Shown here: one piece after another, positions 8,609 to 16,396 of the stretch
How positions within the stretch are numbered: position 1 is the stretch's first letter
Layout: every line of letters begins with the position of its first letter
NCBI GenBank assembly: GCA_949296775.1
Contig: CASFQA010000002.1
Coordinates: forward strand, 160,305 to 224,304
Reading direction: 5' to 3'
DNA from: an uncultured bacterium
Lineage (GTDB): Bacteria > Bacillota_I > Bacilli_A > RFN20 > CAG-826
DNA: 64,000 nt
Notes under the pieces: model-generated
Database searches by the model: none
What the model was told of the DNA's origin: nothing
The model's input: only the letters and a program-made list of their open reading frames with translations
Program-made: the position numbers and the translations under genes

Positions 8609-10517
8609 GCAGCAGCCCCAGCGGGCCAAACTATCCCTCGGAAGGTCGTTCTCGATCTTCGGCCGCCTCTTCAAGCGGATCTTCTTCTATTCCCCGGCTT
8701 TGTTCGTCTTAGCCGTCTTCTCCATCATCATCTCCTCGGCCGCCGGGGTTATCGGTTCTTTATTCACCGGCACCGTCTTGGTCGACGAGATCATCGTGCC
8801 GATGATCGAAGGGACCCAGCCGACTTTCCTCGGCATGCCGACCGATCTGACGACCGCCATCGTCATCATGGCCGTCATTTATGGTTTCGGGGTCATCTTC
8901 TCCTTCGTCTATCAAATCGTCGTTTCCCAGATTGGCCAAGGGTCGCAGAAAATAATCCGCGATGAGCTTTTCTCCCATATGGAAAGTTTGCCGCTCGCCT
9001 ATTTCGATACCCGGACCCACGGCGACATCATGTCGATATACACCAATGACATCGATACCCTGCGGGAATTGGTTTCCCGGGTCTTGCCGATGGTCTTGCA
9101 GTCTTTGGTCACCATGGTTTGCGCTCTTATCACGATGCTATTCAGCTCTTGGGCTTTGACCTTGGTCGTCTTGGTCTTCTTCGTCATCATCTTGGTGACC
9201 GTCTTCTTGGTCTCCGGCCGCTCGGCCTCCTTCTTCATCAACCAGCAGCAATGCTTAGGCAAAACCAATGGCTACATCGAGGAGATGATCGCCGGCCAGA
9301 AGGTCATCAAGGTCTTCACCCACGAAAAACAAGCCAAAGAAGGGTTTGACGAGCTTAATGATGAGCTTTGCCTCTATTCGACCAAGGCTCAGCAGTTCTC
9401 CAACATCTTGGGCCCGATCACCAATAACCTCGGCAACCTCCAATACGTCGTCTTAGCCCTCATCGGCGGCTTGCTCATCGCTTACGACAAAGCCTCGGTC
9501 TCAACCGGGACCATCATCGCCTTCTTAGGGCTCGGGCGCTCCTTCATTATGCCGATCGGCAACCTCTCGATGCAGCTTAACCTCTTCATCACCGCGATGG
9601 CCGGGGCGGAGCGGATCTTCGAGCTCATCGATCAGGATAGCGAAGTCGACAATGGCTACGTCCAGCTGGTCTATGCCTTAGAAGGGCCAAACGGCGAGCC
9701 GATTAAATCCGAGACCCGGACTGGCAAATGGGCTTGGGAACACCCCCATACCGACGGCTCCCCGACGACCTACACCTGGCTAAAAGGCAAGATCAATATG
9801 TACGACGTCGATTTCGCCTATGTTCCCGGGAAAACCGTTCTTCACGACATCACCCTTTATGCCGAACCGGGGCAGAAAGTCGCCTTCGTTGGCCCAACAG
9901 GGGCGGGCAAGACCACCATCACCAATCTTCTCAATCGGTTCTATGATATCGAAGACGGGAAGATCCGCTTCGACGACATCAACATCAACAAGATTAAGAA
10001 GAAGGATCTCCGCCGGGCCTTGGGCATGGTTTTGCAAGAGACCGCCCTTTTCACCGGCACGGTCAAAGAGAATATCCGTTATGGCAACCCCGAGGCCAGC
10101 GATGAGCAGGTCATCGAGGCGGCGAAACTCGCCAACGCCCACAACTTCATCGAGATGTTGCCCAATGGATACGACACCGTCCTTTATGGGGCGGGCGCGG
10201 GCTTGTCGCAGGGGCAGCGGCAGCTTATCTCCATTGCCCGGGCGGCCTGTGCCAACCCCCCGGTCCTAATCCTCGACGAAGCCACCTCCTCGATCGACTC
10301 CCGGACCGAGAAATTGGTTCAGCAAGGGATGGATGCCATCATGAAAGGCCGGACCGTCTTCGTCATCGCCCACCGTCTATCGACCATTCAGAACAGCGAC
10401 GTCATCATGGTCCTTCAAGATGGTCGGATCATCGAGCGGGGCAATCACGATTCCTTGCTTGAGCAAAAGGGCAAGTATTACCAGCTCTATACGGGCGGGC
10501 AGGCCAAGAAGGCTTAA
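8598..10517 (+). CDS. Heterodimeric ABC exporter, subunit with consensus Walker B
   Basis: A 639-residue half-transporter with six membrane helices (about 25-340). An insert of roughly 50 residues rich in Trp, Gly and Pro (about 350-400) precedes the nucleotide-binding domain. Walker A is GPTGAGKTT, Walker B DEATSSID and the H-loop AHRLSTI. The signature is LSQGQ instead of LSGGQ. It complements the preceding gene as in BmrCD-type exporters. The ATG at 8598 is preceded by GGTGGAGGTGA and overlaps the upstream stop by 11 bp. The linker insert is longer than in the other exporter pair of this window and may be a family-specific extension. Confidence 0.88.
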   Translation: MSNKQQPQRAKLSLGRSFSIFGRLFKRIFFYSPALFVLAVFSIIISSAAGVIGSLFTGTVLVDEIIVPMIEGTQPTFLGMPTDLTTAIVIMAVIYGFGVIFSFVYQIVVSQIGQGSQKIIRDELFSHMESLPLAYFDTRTHGDIMSIYTNDIDTLRELVSRVLPMVLQSLVTMVCALITMLFSSWALTLVVLVFFVIILVTVFLVSGRSASFFINQQQCLGKTNGYIEEMIAGQKVIKVFTHEKQAKEGFDELNDELCLYSTKAQQFSNILGPITNNLGNLQYVVLALIGGLLIAYDKASVSTGTIIAFLGLGRSFIMPIGNLSMQLNLFITAMAGAERIFELIDQDSEVDNGYVQLVYALEGPNGEPIKSETRTGKWAWEHPHTDGSPTTYTWLKGKINMYDVDFAYVPGKTVLHDITLYAEPGQKVAFVGPTGAGKTTITNLLNRFYDIEDGKIRFDDININKIKKKDLRRALGMVLQETALFTGTVKENIRYGNPEASDEQVIEAAKLANAHNFIEMLPNGYDTVLYGAGAGLSQGQRQLISIARAACANPPVLILDEATSSIDSRTEKLVQQGMDAIMKGRTVFVIAHRLSTIQNSDVIMVLQDGRIIERGNHDSLLEQKGKYYQLYTGGQAKKA

Positions 10518-10524
10518 TCGGTTG

Positions 10525-10554
10525 GGCCGTCTCCATCGCGGGACGGCCTTTTTT
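10525..10554 (+). terminator. Rho-independent terminator of the MarR-ABC operon
   Basis: GGCCGTC pairs with GACGGCC and is followed by six T, starting 8 bases after the stop codon. Confidence 0.85.
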
Positions 10555-10593
10555 CGTCACCTCAAGGGGCATATACTTTGCCCGAGGTCAACT

Positions 10594-11829
10594 ATGGATA
10601 AGCAAATCGAGAAGTTATTGAATAAAGAGGCCAAGCGGCAAAACGGGGGCATCGAGCTTATCGCCTCCGAGAACTATCCGTCGAAGGAAACCAGGGCCGT
10701 CTGCTCCTCGATCGCCATCGCCAAATACGCCGAAGGGTACCCGGGCCGGCGTTATTATGGAGGATGCGAGAACATCGATGGAATCGAGCGCTTGGCTCAA
10801 GAAAGGGCCAAGAAGCTTTTCGGCTGCGCCTATGCCAACGTCCAACCCCATTCGGGTTCGCAAGCCAATTTCGCGGCTTATAAAGCTTTGCTGAATTTGG
10901 GGGATCGGGTCCTCTCCCTCCAGCTTAACGATGGGGGCCATCTTACTCATGGTTCACCGGTTTCCTTTTCCTCCAAACTCTATGATTTCCATTTCTATGA
11001 CCTCGGCATAGACGCCCGGCTGGACTATGACCTTATCGCTCGGCGGCTAGATGAGGTGAACCCCCATTTGTTTTTGGCGGGCTATTCAGCCTATCCCTAC
11101 GAAATCGATTTTAAGCGCCTCCGGGAAGTCATCGATAGCCACAACGCCCAAAGCCAAACCCACGCCTACTTCATGGTCGACATGGCGCATATCGCGGGGA
11201 TAATCGCGGCGAAATTAACGCAAAACCCGGTCGATTACGCCGATATCGTAACCAGCACGACCCATAAAACCCTAAGAGGCCCGCGGGGTGGGCTGATCCT
11301 TTCCAATCGGTTGGATTTAGCCAAGAAAATCGATTCAGCCATCTTCCCTTATGCCCAAGGGGGGCCGCTCGAGAACATCATCGCCGGCAAGGCGGTGGCC
11401 TTTCGGGAGGACGCCTCGCCAAAGTTCGTCAAATACATGACTAAGGTGCTGGAAAACACCAAAGCCTGCAATGACGAATTGTCGCGCCGCGGGGCTAAGG
11501 TATCGGGGACGGAAAACCACCTTTTCCTCCTCGATGTCCTGACTTCGTTCGGAATCGATGGCAAGACCGCCCAAGCCGAACTCGAAAGCATCGGCATCAC
11601 CACGAACAAGAACACCATCCATGGCGAGACTTTGCCTCCGGCTCGGGCCAGCGGGATCCGAATTGGGTTCGCGGCCGCGACGACTCGAGGCTGCAGCAAG
11701 AAGCAGGCGATGCAGATCGCCGGCCTTATCTACGATTGCTTGACTAGAGCCAAGCCGAAGAAGGACTTGCGGAAAGCGGTCGAAAAGATCGCCGATAGTT
11801 GGAAAGACGTAAACGATCTTTCTTTTTAA
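10594..11829 (+). CDS. glyA: Serine hydroxymethyltransferase
   Basis: A 411-residue PLP enzyme that interconverts serine and glycine while loading tetrahydrofolate with a one-carbon unit. The N-terminal ELIASENYPS, the segment YPGRRYYGGCENIDGIE and the PLP-lysine region STTHKTLRGPRGG (Lys at about residue 224) are the family signatures; VDMAHIAG contributes the cofactor Asp and His. Length is normal for the bacterial enzyme. I chose the ATG at 10594, after GAGG. It is a single gene behind the exporter terminator. Confidence 0.95.
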   Translation: MDKQIEKLLNKEAKRQNGGIELIASENYPSKETRAVCSSIAIAKYAEGYPGRRYYGGCENIDGIERLAQERAKKLFGCAYANVQPHSGSQANFAAYKALLNLGDRVLSLQLNDGGHLTHGSPVSFSSKLYDFHFYDLGIDARLDYDLIARRLDEVNPHLFLAGYSAYPYEIDFKRLREVIDSHNAQSQTHAYFMVDMAHIAGIIAAKLTQNPVDYADIVTSTTHKTLRGPRGGLILSNRLDLAKKIDSAIFPYAQGGPLENIIAGKAVAFREDASPKFVKYMTKVLENTKACNDELSRRGAKVSGTENHLFLLDVLTSFGIDGKTAQAELESIGITTNKNTIHGETLPPARASGIRIGFAAATTRGCSKKQAMQIAGLIYDCLTRAKPKKDLRKAVEKIADSWKDVNDLSF

Positions 11830-11988
11830 CTTAATCTCTAGCGCCCTTCTCCGTTTTCTTTTTGGAGTTAGGGAATCCGTTTTCCTCCTTCTTTGGTTTT
11901 TTGCCCTTGAAAAGCCAATAAACGGCCTCTTTCTTTTGATTAAAAGAAAATGTAAGATGGGTCGGCCTGCCTTAGGGGGAGTGTTTTT

Positions 11989-13473
11989 ATGGAAGAGAAA
12001 TTAAACGATCAAGAGCAAGTCCGGTTCGATAAGCTCGCCAAATATCGGGAACTCGGCGTCGATCCGTTCGGGAAGAAATACGAATGGTCTGACCAGATTC
12101 GCGACCTGCGGAAGCTTTATGGCGATTTGACGGCTGAGGAGCTCGCGGAGAAAAACATCCATTGCAACGTTGCCGGGCGGCTTTTGGCCATCAGGCGGAT
12201 GGGGAAAGCCAGCTTCGTCAACATCAAGGACGAATATGGCTCGATCCAAGCTTGGATCGGCATCAACGTCATCGGCGAGCACGATTACGACGTTTTCAAG
12301 TTGGCCGACCTCGGCGATATCGTCGGACTTGAGGGCAGCTTGATGAAGTCGCGGACTGGCGAACTCACCATCCACGTCGAGAAATACACCCACATCGTCA
12401 AATGTTTGAAGCCTTTGCCGGAAAAATACCACGGCTTGACCGATACCGAGGACCGATACCGTCACCGCTACCTCGACATGATCGTCAACGACGATTCGCG
12501 GAAGATCGCTTTGACCCGTCCGGCCATTTTGAAGGAAATCCGGCGTTATTGCGATGACCTTGGCTTCGTCGAAGTCGAGACCCCGGTTCTTTCCCCGATC
12601 GCCGGTGGGGCCTCCGCTCGGCCGTTCATCACCCATCACAATGCCCTTGATAAAGATTTCTATCTCCGCATCGCCACCGAGCTCAATCTCAAGAAGGCGA
12701 TGATCGGCGGCATCGATCGGGTTTATGAAATCGGGCGGATTTTCCGTAATGAGGGCATCGATACCAGGCATAACCCCGAATTCACCACCATCGAGCTTTA
12801 TCAAGCCTATGGCGATTTGCAGGATATGCGCCATTGGGTTGAGGGGCTCTTCAAGTCGATCGCCGAGAAAGTGATCGGCCAAGACGTGGTCAGCTGGGGC
12901 GAGCGGACCATTGATTTCTCCAAGCCTTTCGGCTGGGTCTCGATGACCGACGCCATCAAAGAGAAAACCGGCATCGACTTCACCAAGGAAATGACCTTCG
13001 ATGAGGCGGTGGCTTTAGCCAAAGAGCACCACGTCGAATTGGAAAAGAGCTGGAATTCGGTCGGCTATATTATCCAAGCCTTCTTCGATGAATTCGTCGA
13101 GAAAGACCTGATTCAGCCGACTTTCGTCCATACTTATCCAATCGAGGTCTCGCCTTTGACCAAGAAGAGCGACGACCCGCGTTTCGTCGACCGCTTCGAG
13201 CTGTTCATCGGGGGCTTCGAGTTCGGCAACGCCTATACCGAGCTTAACGATCCTTTCGACCAAAAAGAACGCTTCGAGGCCCAATTGGCCGCGAGGAACC
13301 GGGGCGACGAAGAGGCGAACGACATCGATTTCTCCTTCCTCGACGCCATGCGTTACGGCATGCCGCCGGCCGGGGGCATCGGGGTTGGCATCGACCGACT
13401 TTGCATGCTTTTCACCAATACGATGAACATCCGGGAAGTGCTCCTATTCCCGACCATGAAAGACGAAAAGTAA
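11989..13473 (+). CDS. lysS: Lysyl-tRNA synthetase, class II
   Basis: A 494-residue class IIb synthetase. The N-terminal OB-fold anticodon-binding domain (about 55-150) contains GRLLAIRRMGKASFVNI. The catalytic core has motif 2 (FRNEGIDTRHNPEFT, about 249-263) and motif 3 (GGIGVGIDRLCML, about 463-475). It charges tRNA-Lys in the cytoplasm. AGGGGG lies about 10 bases before the ATG, and a strong hairpin terminator follows the stop. The 159 bases between glyA and lysS hold no gene, and I see no T-box leader there. Confidence 0.96.
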   Translation: MEEKLNDQEQVRFDKLAKYRELGVDPFGKKYEWSDQIRDLRKLYGDLTAEELAEKNIHCNVAGRLLAIRRMGKASFVNIKDEYGSIQAWIGINVIGEHDYDVFKLADLGDIVGLEGSLMKSRTGELTIHVEKYTHIVKCLKPLPEKYHGLTDTEDRYRHRYLDMIVNDDSRKIALTRPAILKEIRRYCDDLGFVEVETPVLSPIAGGASARPFITHHNALDKDFYLRIATELNLKKAMIGGIDRVYEIGRIFRNEGIDTRHNPEFTTIELYQAYGDLQDMRHWVEGLFKSIAEKVIGQDVVSWGERTIDFSKPFGWVSMTDAIKEKTGIDFTKEMTFDEAVALAKEHHVELEKSWNSVGYIIQAFFDEFVEKDLIQPTFVHTYPIEVSPLTKKSDDPRFVDRFELFIGGFEFGNAYTELNDPFDQKERFEAQLAARNRGDEEANDIDFSFLDAMRYGMPPAGGIGVGIDRLCMLFTNTMNIREVLLFPTMKDEK

Positions 13474-13476
13474 CGG

Positions 13477-13499
13477 AAGCCGGCTCGTCCGGCTTTTTT
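13477..13499 (+). terminator. Rho-independent terminator of lysS
   Basis: AAGCCGG pairs with CCGGCTT around a 5-base loop, followed by a run of T. Confidence 0.88.
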
Positions 13500-13611
13500 C
13501 GTGGAGGTTTTCGGTTTCGACGAAAATATTTGGTGATTGTTCGCTTTTCCCTCGTTACATATTCAGTATCGGAGGTGAGAGCTGACGAGGCTGGGTCGAT
13601 TAAGGATTTGA

Positions 13612-13640
13612 TTGAACTATCCCCCTAACCCCCTTATAAT
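13612..13640 (+). promoter_or_regulatory. Sigma-A-type promoter of the rpsF operon
   Basis: TTGAAC (13612-13617) and TATAAT (13635-13640) are separated by exactly 17 bp. The start site would be near 13647, giving a leader of about 90 nt before rpsF. Confidence 0.8.
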
Positions 13641-13646
13641 TGCCTA

Positions 13647-13735
13647 GCCCTTTTGAAGGAAAGGGGCACACGCTTCTATGGTCGCATGGAGACATCCAAG
13701 GCGATCCTTAGACCGAAACTAGGAGGTGCAAAATT
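13647..13735 (+). promoter_or_regulatory. rpsF mRNA leader, candidate S6:S18 autoregulatory element
   Basis: The leader between the promoter and rpsF ends in a short CCTTAG / CTAGG hairpin enclosing CCGAAA, and its 3' arm runs into the ribosome site AGGAGGTG. Many Bacillota carry an S6:S18 binding structure with a CCG-containing loop at this place, so autoregulation is plausible. I cannot fold or align it here, so the element is only a candidate. Confidence 0.35.
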
Positions 13736-14023
13736 ATGGGAAAGTACGAAATCATGTACATCCTCTCCGCCGGGCTTGATGAAGCCGCCCGCAACGCGGA
13801 GATGGAAAAAGTCCACGGCATCCTGACCGCCAACAAGGCGACCATCCGGAATGTCAATGCCTGGGGCGTCCGCGAATTTGCCTATCCGATCAAAAAGCAA
13901 ACCAAGGGTTTCTATGTCGTGCTTAAAGTCACGGCCGACGCCGCTTGCTTGAAAGAATTTGATCGGGTCTGCAAACTCGACAACCAAGTCATCCGTTTCC
14001 TCATCACCGTCGATAAAGACTAA
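13736..14023 (+). CDS. rpsF: 30S ribosomal protein S6
   Basis: A 95-residue S6 protein. It opens with the conserved strand YEIMYILSAGLDE and contains WGVREFAYPIKKQTKGFYVVLKV (spanning about residues 42-64) and the C-terminal LDNQVIRFLITVD, all standard. S6 binds the central domain of 16S rRNA together with S18, whose gene is the third in this operon. AGGAGG lies 8 bases upstream of the ATG. The order rpsF-ssb-rpsR is the classical Bacillota operon. Confidence 0.97.
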   Translation: MGKYEIMYILSAGLDEAARNAEMEKVHGILTANKATIRNVNAWGVREFAYPIKKQTKGFYVVLKVTADAACLKEFDRVCKLDNQVIRFLITVDKD

Positions 14024-14047
14024 GTTAACAAACAGGAGGACTTAATC

Positions 14048-14509
14048 ATGGTCAATAACGTCGTTCTCGTTGGTCGGTTAACTCGCGACCCCGAGGTCCG
14101 CCGGACCCAGACCGGGACCGCGGTGGCATCCTTCACCATCGCCGTCGATGATTCCCGGAGAGGGCCTAACGGAGAAAAAGTCACCATCTTCATGCCGGTT
14201 TCCGTCTTCGGAAAATCGGCCGATTCCGTCTCTAGGTTCACTAAGAAAGGGAGCCTAGTCGGCGTCATCGGTCGCTTAACCCAGCGTAAATACGTTCGCC
14301 GGACCGACAATGTTGAGGTCACTTCGACTGAGATCGTGGCGAATCAAGTGGAGTTCATGGAGCCGAAGGGAAGCAACGCTTCCGATTCCGGTTACGTGAG
14401 CGATGCTCCGAGCGCCGCCGTTCCGTCCTCGCAACTCGATGATGAGACCGAAGGGAAGAACCTCGATAGCCTCGATTTGGATATCGCGAGCGACAACCTC
14501 CCCTTCTAA
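14048..14509 (+). CDS. ssb: Single-stranded DNA-binding protein
   Basis: A 153-residue SSB. The OB-fold (about 1-105) shows NNVVLVGRLTRDPEVRRT, VASFTIAVD and the strand SLVGVIGRL. A flexible linker is followed by the acidic tail ending DNLPF, which matches the usual DDIPF tip that recruits replication and repair proteins. It protects single-stranded DNA. An AGGAGG ribosome site precedes it, and it sits between rpsF and rpsR as in most relatives. Confidence 0.96.
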   Translation: MVNNVVLVGRLTRDPEVRRTQTGTAVASFTIAVDDSRRGPNGEKVTIFMPVSVFGKSADSVSRFTKKGSLVGVIGRLTQRKYVRRTDNVEVTSTEIVANQVEFMEPKGSNASDSGYVSDAPSAAVPSSQLDDETEGKNLDSLDLDIASDNLPF

Positions 14510-14541
14510 ACAATTAACAAGTAAAGAAAGGACCTACCTCA

Positions 14542-14766
14542 ATGGCTTACAAGAAAATCCGTTCGCGTCGGAAGGTCTGCTACTTCAAGAAGAACAAGAT
14601 CAAATACGTCGACTACAAAGACGTCGAGACCCTTCAGAAGTTCATCTCGCCCGACGGCAAGATCACTCCGCGCGCCATGACCGGCACCAGCGCCAAGTAT
14701 CAACGGCAGCTGGCCACCGCGATCAAGAATGCCCGCTTCATGGGCCTTCTTACCCAAGTCAAGTAA
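14542..14766 (+). CDS. rpsR: 30S ribosomal protein S18
   Basis: A 74-residue, strongly basic S18. [19 protein letters not shown] and the C-terminal half with [18 protein letters not shown] are the conserved core that packs against S6 and 16S rRNA. One cysteine remains in the N-terminal region (CYFKKNK), so this is probably the zinc-independent type. GAAAGGA lies upstream. Last gene of the operon. Confidence 0.97.
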   Translation: MAYKKIRSRRKVCYFKKNKIKYVDYKDVETLQKFISPDGKITPRAMTGTSAKYQRQLATAIKNARFMGLLTQVK

Positions 14767-14782
14767 TCTAACTTGATTAACC

Positions 14783-14803
14783 AAGGCCCCCATCGGCCTT
14801 TAT
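14783..14803 (+). terminator. Likely terminator of the rpsF operon
   Basis: AAGGCC pairs with GGCCTT around CCCATC. The following TTAT is only a short T tract, so strength is uncertain. Confidence 0.5.
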
Positions 14804-15203
14804 CGATATCCCTAGGGTTCCCTCGCCGGAGCCCTTTTTCATATTATTTGGTCGGATTTTCAAGACTTTCCGCCATTTAGGGTAAATGCCTTTACGAAGT
14901 TGATGCCAAAAATCTTTGCTCCATCCACTATATGGGCACCGTCCCTCGAGTCGTCTACCCAATCCGATAGGCGCGCCCATCTTTGAAGGACGCTGATCTT
15001 TGATTTAACTGTTACAAACCCAAAAAAATTTCGAATTTGTAACACTTGCGCCCCCTTTATCTTCGATGCCTTTAGGCCGACTTTTCTAAGTCTGAACCCT
15101 GAATAACGAAGAATCTTCATATTAACGGTGAAAAAGCCCGTTTCCACGGTTCGTGGAACGGTTTCCCATTTAACTTTTCGCCCGGGTTATTAAACTTATA
15201 GAT
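14804..15203. other. Gene-free stretch with two inverted repeats
   Basis: About 400 bases without a supported gene. There is an 8-bp inverted repeat GTTACAAA / TTTGTAAC (15011-15018 and 15036-15043). A perfect TTCCACG-GTT-CGTGGAA hairpin lies at 15142-15158, 46 bases before the XRE regulator gene. The minus strand is open for 95 codons at 14860-15147, but it has no ribosome site and starts inside the hairpin. Confidence 0.5.
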
Positions 15204-16193
15204 ATGGATCACATCGCGATTGGCAATTACCTAATCAAACTCCGGGAGAAAGCCGGCTACACCCAGACCGAAGTCGGGAACCTAATCGGGGTCAGCAACA
15301 AGACCATTTCCAAATGGGAATGCGGGGATGGCCTGCCGAATTACGATTCCCTTTTGGCTTTGGCCTCTTTATATCACGTGACCGTCGATGAGATATTGCG
15401 TTCGGGCGCCAGCGAAAGGAAAATCGAGGCCCCGAAGCCCAAGGATCTGCCTATCGGATATTTGGTCATGGAGATTATCGCCGTGGCGGTGATGGGGCTG
15501 TTTGGGATTTTGTTCCTATCTTTAGGCTCGATGGTCGATGTTCGGATATCTTTTGCCTTATCCCTTGTTTCGTTGGCTTCCGGCCTTTCTTTGCATTTGG
15601 TTTCTCTGCGTCTTTACGGCTATTCCGACGGGCGGATTAAGATACTCGAAGCCTTTAACCACGGCTTGCTATTCCTGACCTTCGTCGACGCGATGGCCTG
15701 TTTCTCAACTGTTTGGATTTGGGGGTTCGGCGGTTCTTTGACCATGGGGGCCGATTTGCTGCTTACCTCGTTCTTCTTGATGGGGATGGTGCCGTCCGGA
15801 CTGATCTCCGGCTTGTTCGCCTATGGCTTTAGCAAAGGCAATTCCTTTGGGGAAAACGTTTCGCAATACGGGCGCTTCATCATCGGCGGTTTCCTCGCCG
15901 CCTCTTCCATCTGTTTGCTGATCGCCATGGTTCCTTTTTTCCAGGAAGGAATGAATGGGGCTGGTATCTATAGCCTGATCGTCATGCTCGTCGCCATCGC
16001 CGGCTCGGTCCTTTGCTTCGTTAAGGACGCCTTCTTCGATTATCTATTCAGCCTATTGCTGTTTGCCCTTTGCTTCATCGGCATTTTCGTCACCCAATAT
16101 CATTGGACGATCTATTCCTCGGGCATTATCCTGCTGACCATTGAATCGGCGGCTTTGTTCGGTTTGCGGTTTCTTTCGCGGCTGGGGCGCTGA
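15204..16193 (+). CDS. XRE-family regulator fused to a multi-pass membrane domain
   Basis: A 329-residue protein. Residues about 6-62 are a clear XRE/Cro helix-turn-helix (LREKAGYTQTEVGNLIGVSNKTISKWE). A short linker (about 65-85) leads to roughly eight hydrophobic segments filling residues 88-325. This is a one-component membrane-bound regulator: the HTH should bind DNA from the cytoplasmic face while the membrane part senses something in or across the bilayer. No Shine-Dalgarno is seen. TATTAA ends 10 bases before the ATG, so translation may start at or near the 5' end. The hairpin at 15142-15158 is a candidate operator. Target genes unknown; it lies upstream of the first endonuclease gene, separated by about 200 bases. 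Confidence 0.82.
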   Translation: MDHIAIGNYLIKLREKAGYTQTEVGNLIGVSNKTISKWECGDGLPNYDSLLALASLYHVTVDEILRSGASERKIEAPKPKDLPIGYLVMEIIAVAVMGLFGILFLSLGSMVDVRISFALSLVSLASGLSLHLVSLRLYGYSDGRIKILEAFNHGLLFLTFVDAMACFSTVWIWGFGGSLTMGADLLLTSFFLMGMVPSGLISGLFAYGFSKGNSFGENVSQYGRFIIGGFLAASSICLLIAMVPFFQEGMNGAGIYSLIVMLVAIAGSVLCFVKDAFFDYLFSLLLFALCFIGIFVTQYHWTIYSSGIILLTIESAALFGLRFLSRLGR

Positions 16194-16335
16194 ATAGGTC
16201 AGCGTTTCAAAAGGCATTTTGCGAACGGATAATCTTTTAGATTTCCTCGAGCCTTTATGTTTGAGCAAGAAACAACGCAAAAGCCGAATATTTTCTTAAT
16301 ATTCATAAACGGGGAAATAAATGGCGAAGATGAGG

Positions 16336-16364
16336 TTGTTTGGCTGTCATTAAGTGAGGATAAT
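16336..16364 (+). promoter_or_regulatory. Promoter of the secreted endonuclease gene
   Basis: TTGTTT (16336-16341) and GATAAT (16359-16364) with a 17-bp spacer; start site near 16371, leader of about 26 nt before the ATG at 16397. Confidence 0.6.
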
Positions 16365-16396
16365 TGCCTGATGGGAAAATATCCCTGAGGTCGATT

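Noticed and set aside
11830..11988. T-box or other riboswitch before lysS
   Set aside because: The 159-base gap lacks the T-box core sequence and a clear antiterminator/terminator pair.
14860..15147. A 95-codon minus-strand frame in the gap after rpsR
   Set aside because: It starts with GTG inside a perfect hairpin, has no ribosome site, and gives no recognisable protein features. Not supported as a gene.
15204..16193. Toxin-antitoxin or phage repressor
   Set aside because: The XRE domain is fused to a multi-helix membrane part and there are no phage or toxin genes around it.
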